Source: Clostridia bacterium (lineage in GTDB: Bacteria > Bacillota > Clostridia > Oscillospirales > Acutalibacteraceae). From it: DNA of 5,813 bases. The stretch is from NCBI GenBank assembly GCA_017534365.1, contig JAFWCS010000152.1, positions 1 through 5,813 on the forward strand, in the 5' to 3' direction. Under the pieces are notes generated by a model. It had not been told where the DNA came from. It ran no database searches and worked only from the letters and a program-made list of their open reading frames with translations. Made by a program: the position numbers and the translations under genes. Positions 5,689-5,813 of this stretch are shown piece after piece (the stretch's first letter is position 1; each line of letters opens with the position of its first letter).

Positions 5689-5813
5689 GTGACGATCGGT
5701 GAGCGGATCGCGCAATTCAGAAAAGACGCCGGCCTGTCGCAGGAGCAGCTCGCGGAGCGGCTTGGCGTTTCGCGGCAGTCAGTTTCCAAGTGGGAGACCG
5801 GCGGCGTGACGCC
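5689..5813 (+). CDS. Xre-family HTH transcriptional regulator, 3' partial
   Basis: N-terminal part of a DNA-binding regulator of the Cro/C1 (Xre) type. 41 residues are visible before the window ends. The helix-turn-helix is clear: IGERIAQFRKDAGLSQEQLA forms the first helices and the turn, then ERLGVSRQSVSKWETG holds the recognition helix with the SRQSVSKWE sequence typical of Firmicutes regulators of this class. The expected length and any C-terminal domain (membrane segment, sensor or toxin-linked part) lie outside. The start is GTG, preceded by AGAAAGGA. The gene is separated from the operon by a terminator and has its own promoter, so it is a new transcription unit. The palindrome upstream makes autoregulation plausible. 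HTH identity is certain; its target is not. Confidence 0.9.
   Translation, partial: MTIGERIAQFRKDAGLSQEQLAERLGVSRQSVSKWETGGVT

Noticed and set aside
1..5813. Mobile element, defence system, CRISPR array or RNA gene
   Set aside because: No transposase, integrase, terminal repeats, spaced direct repeats, nuclease or tRNA-like sequence was seen; composition is even throughout.

Overview
The window looks like chromosomal DNA from a GC-rich member of the Clostridia (an Oscillospiraceae-like gut anaerobe is the best guess). This rests on strong AAAGGA-type ribosome binding sites, GC-rich third codon positions, the GNHTD-type galactokinase variant, tandem M42 aminopeptidases, and an Xre-type regulator carrying the SRQSVSKWE recognition helix common in Firmicutes. 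This placement is an inference from family flavour; there is no rRNA or other marker to confirm it.

Bases 1 to 5515 form one tightly packed plus-strand operon of six genes: a TVP38/DedA-superfamily membrane protein (5' end cut by the window edge), a galactokinase-family GHMP kinase, two tandem paralogous M42 metallo-aminopeptidases, a GNAT acetyltransferase, and a YhhN-family lysoplasmalogenase. Neighbours overlap by 23, 8, 7 and 4 bases; the only gap is 16 bases, between the kinase and the first peptidase. Translational coupling is therefore likely, and no internal promoter is needed. The operon promoter lies upstream of the window. A GC-rich stem-loop with a T run closes the operon at about 5545-5574. 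Part of its stem could instead pair with sequence just upstream, giving an attenuator-like pair of alternative hairpins.

Bases 5516 to 5688 are intergenic. Beyond the terminator they hold a striking interrupted palindrome of nested inverted repeats (5578-5614) and a plausible extended -10 promoter (about 5625-5653). These precede a GTG-initiated Xre-family HTH regulator (5689 onward) that runs off the right edge.

Functionally the operon combines sugar phosphorylation (galactose-like), intracellular peptide turnover (two aminopeptidases that may form a mixed complex), an acetyl transfer enzyme of unknown substrate, and two multi-pass membrane proteins, one of them linked to (lyso)plasmalogen breakdown. 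This looks more like a mixed salvage/housekeeping operon than a dedicated new system. The points most worth following are the kinase's Val-Glu pair where galactokinases have the catalytic Asp-Gln, the palindrome in front of the regulator, and the alternative hairpins at the operon end. No RNA genes, mobile elements or CRISPR arrays were seen.
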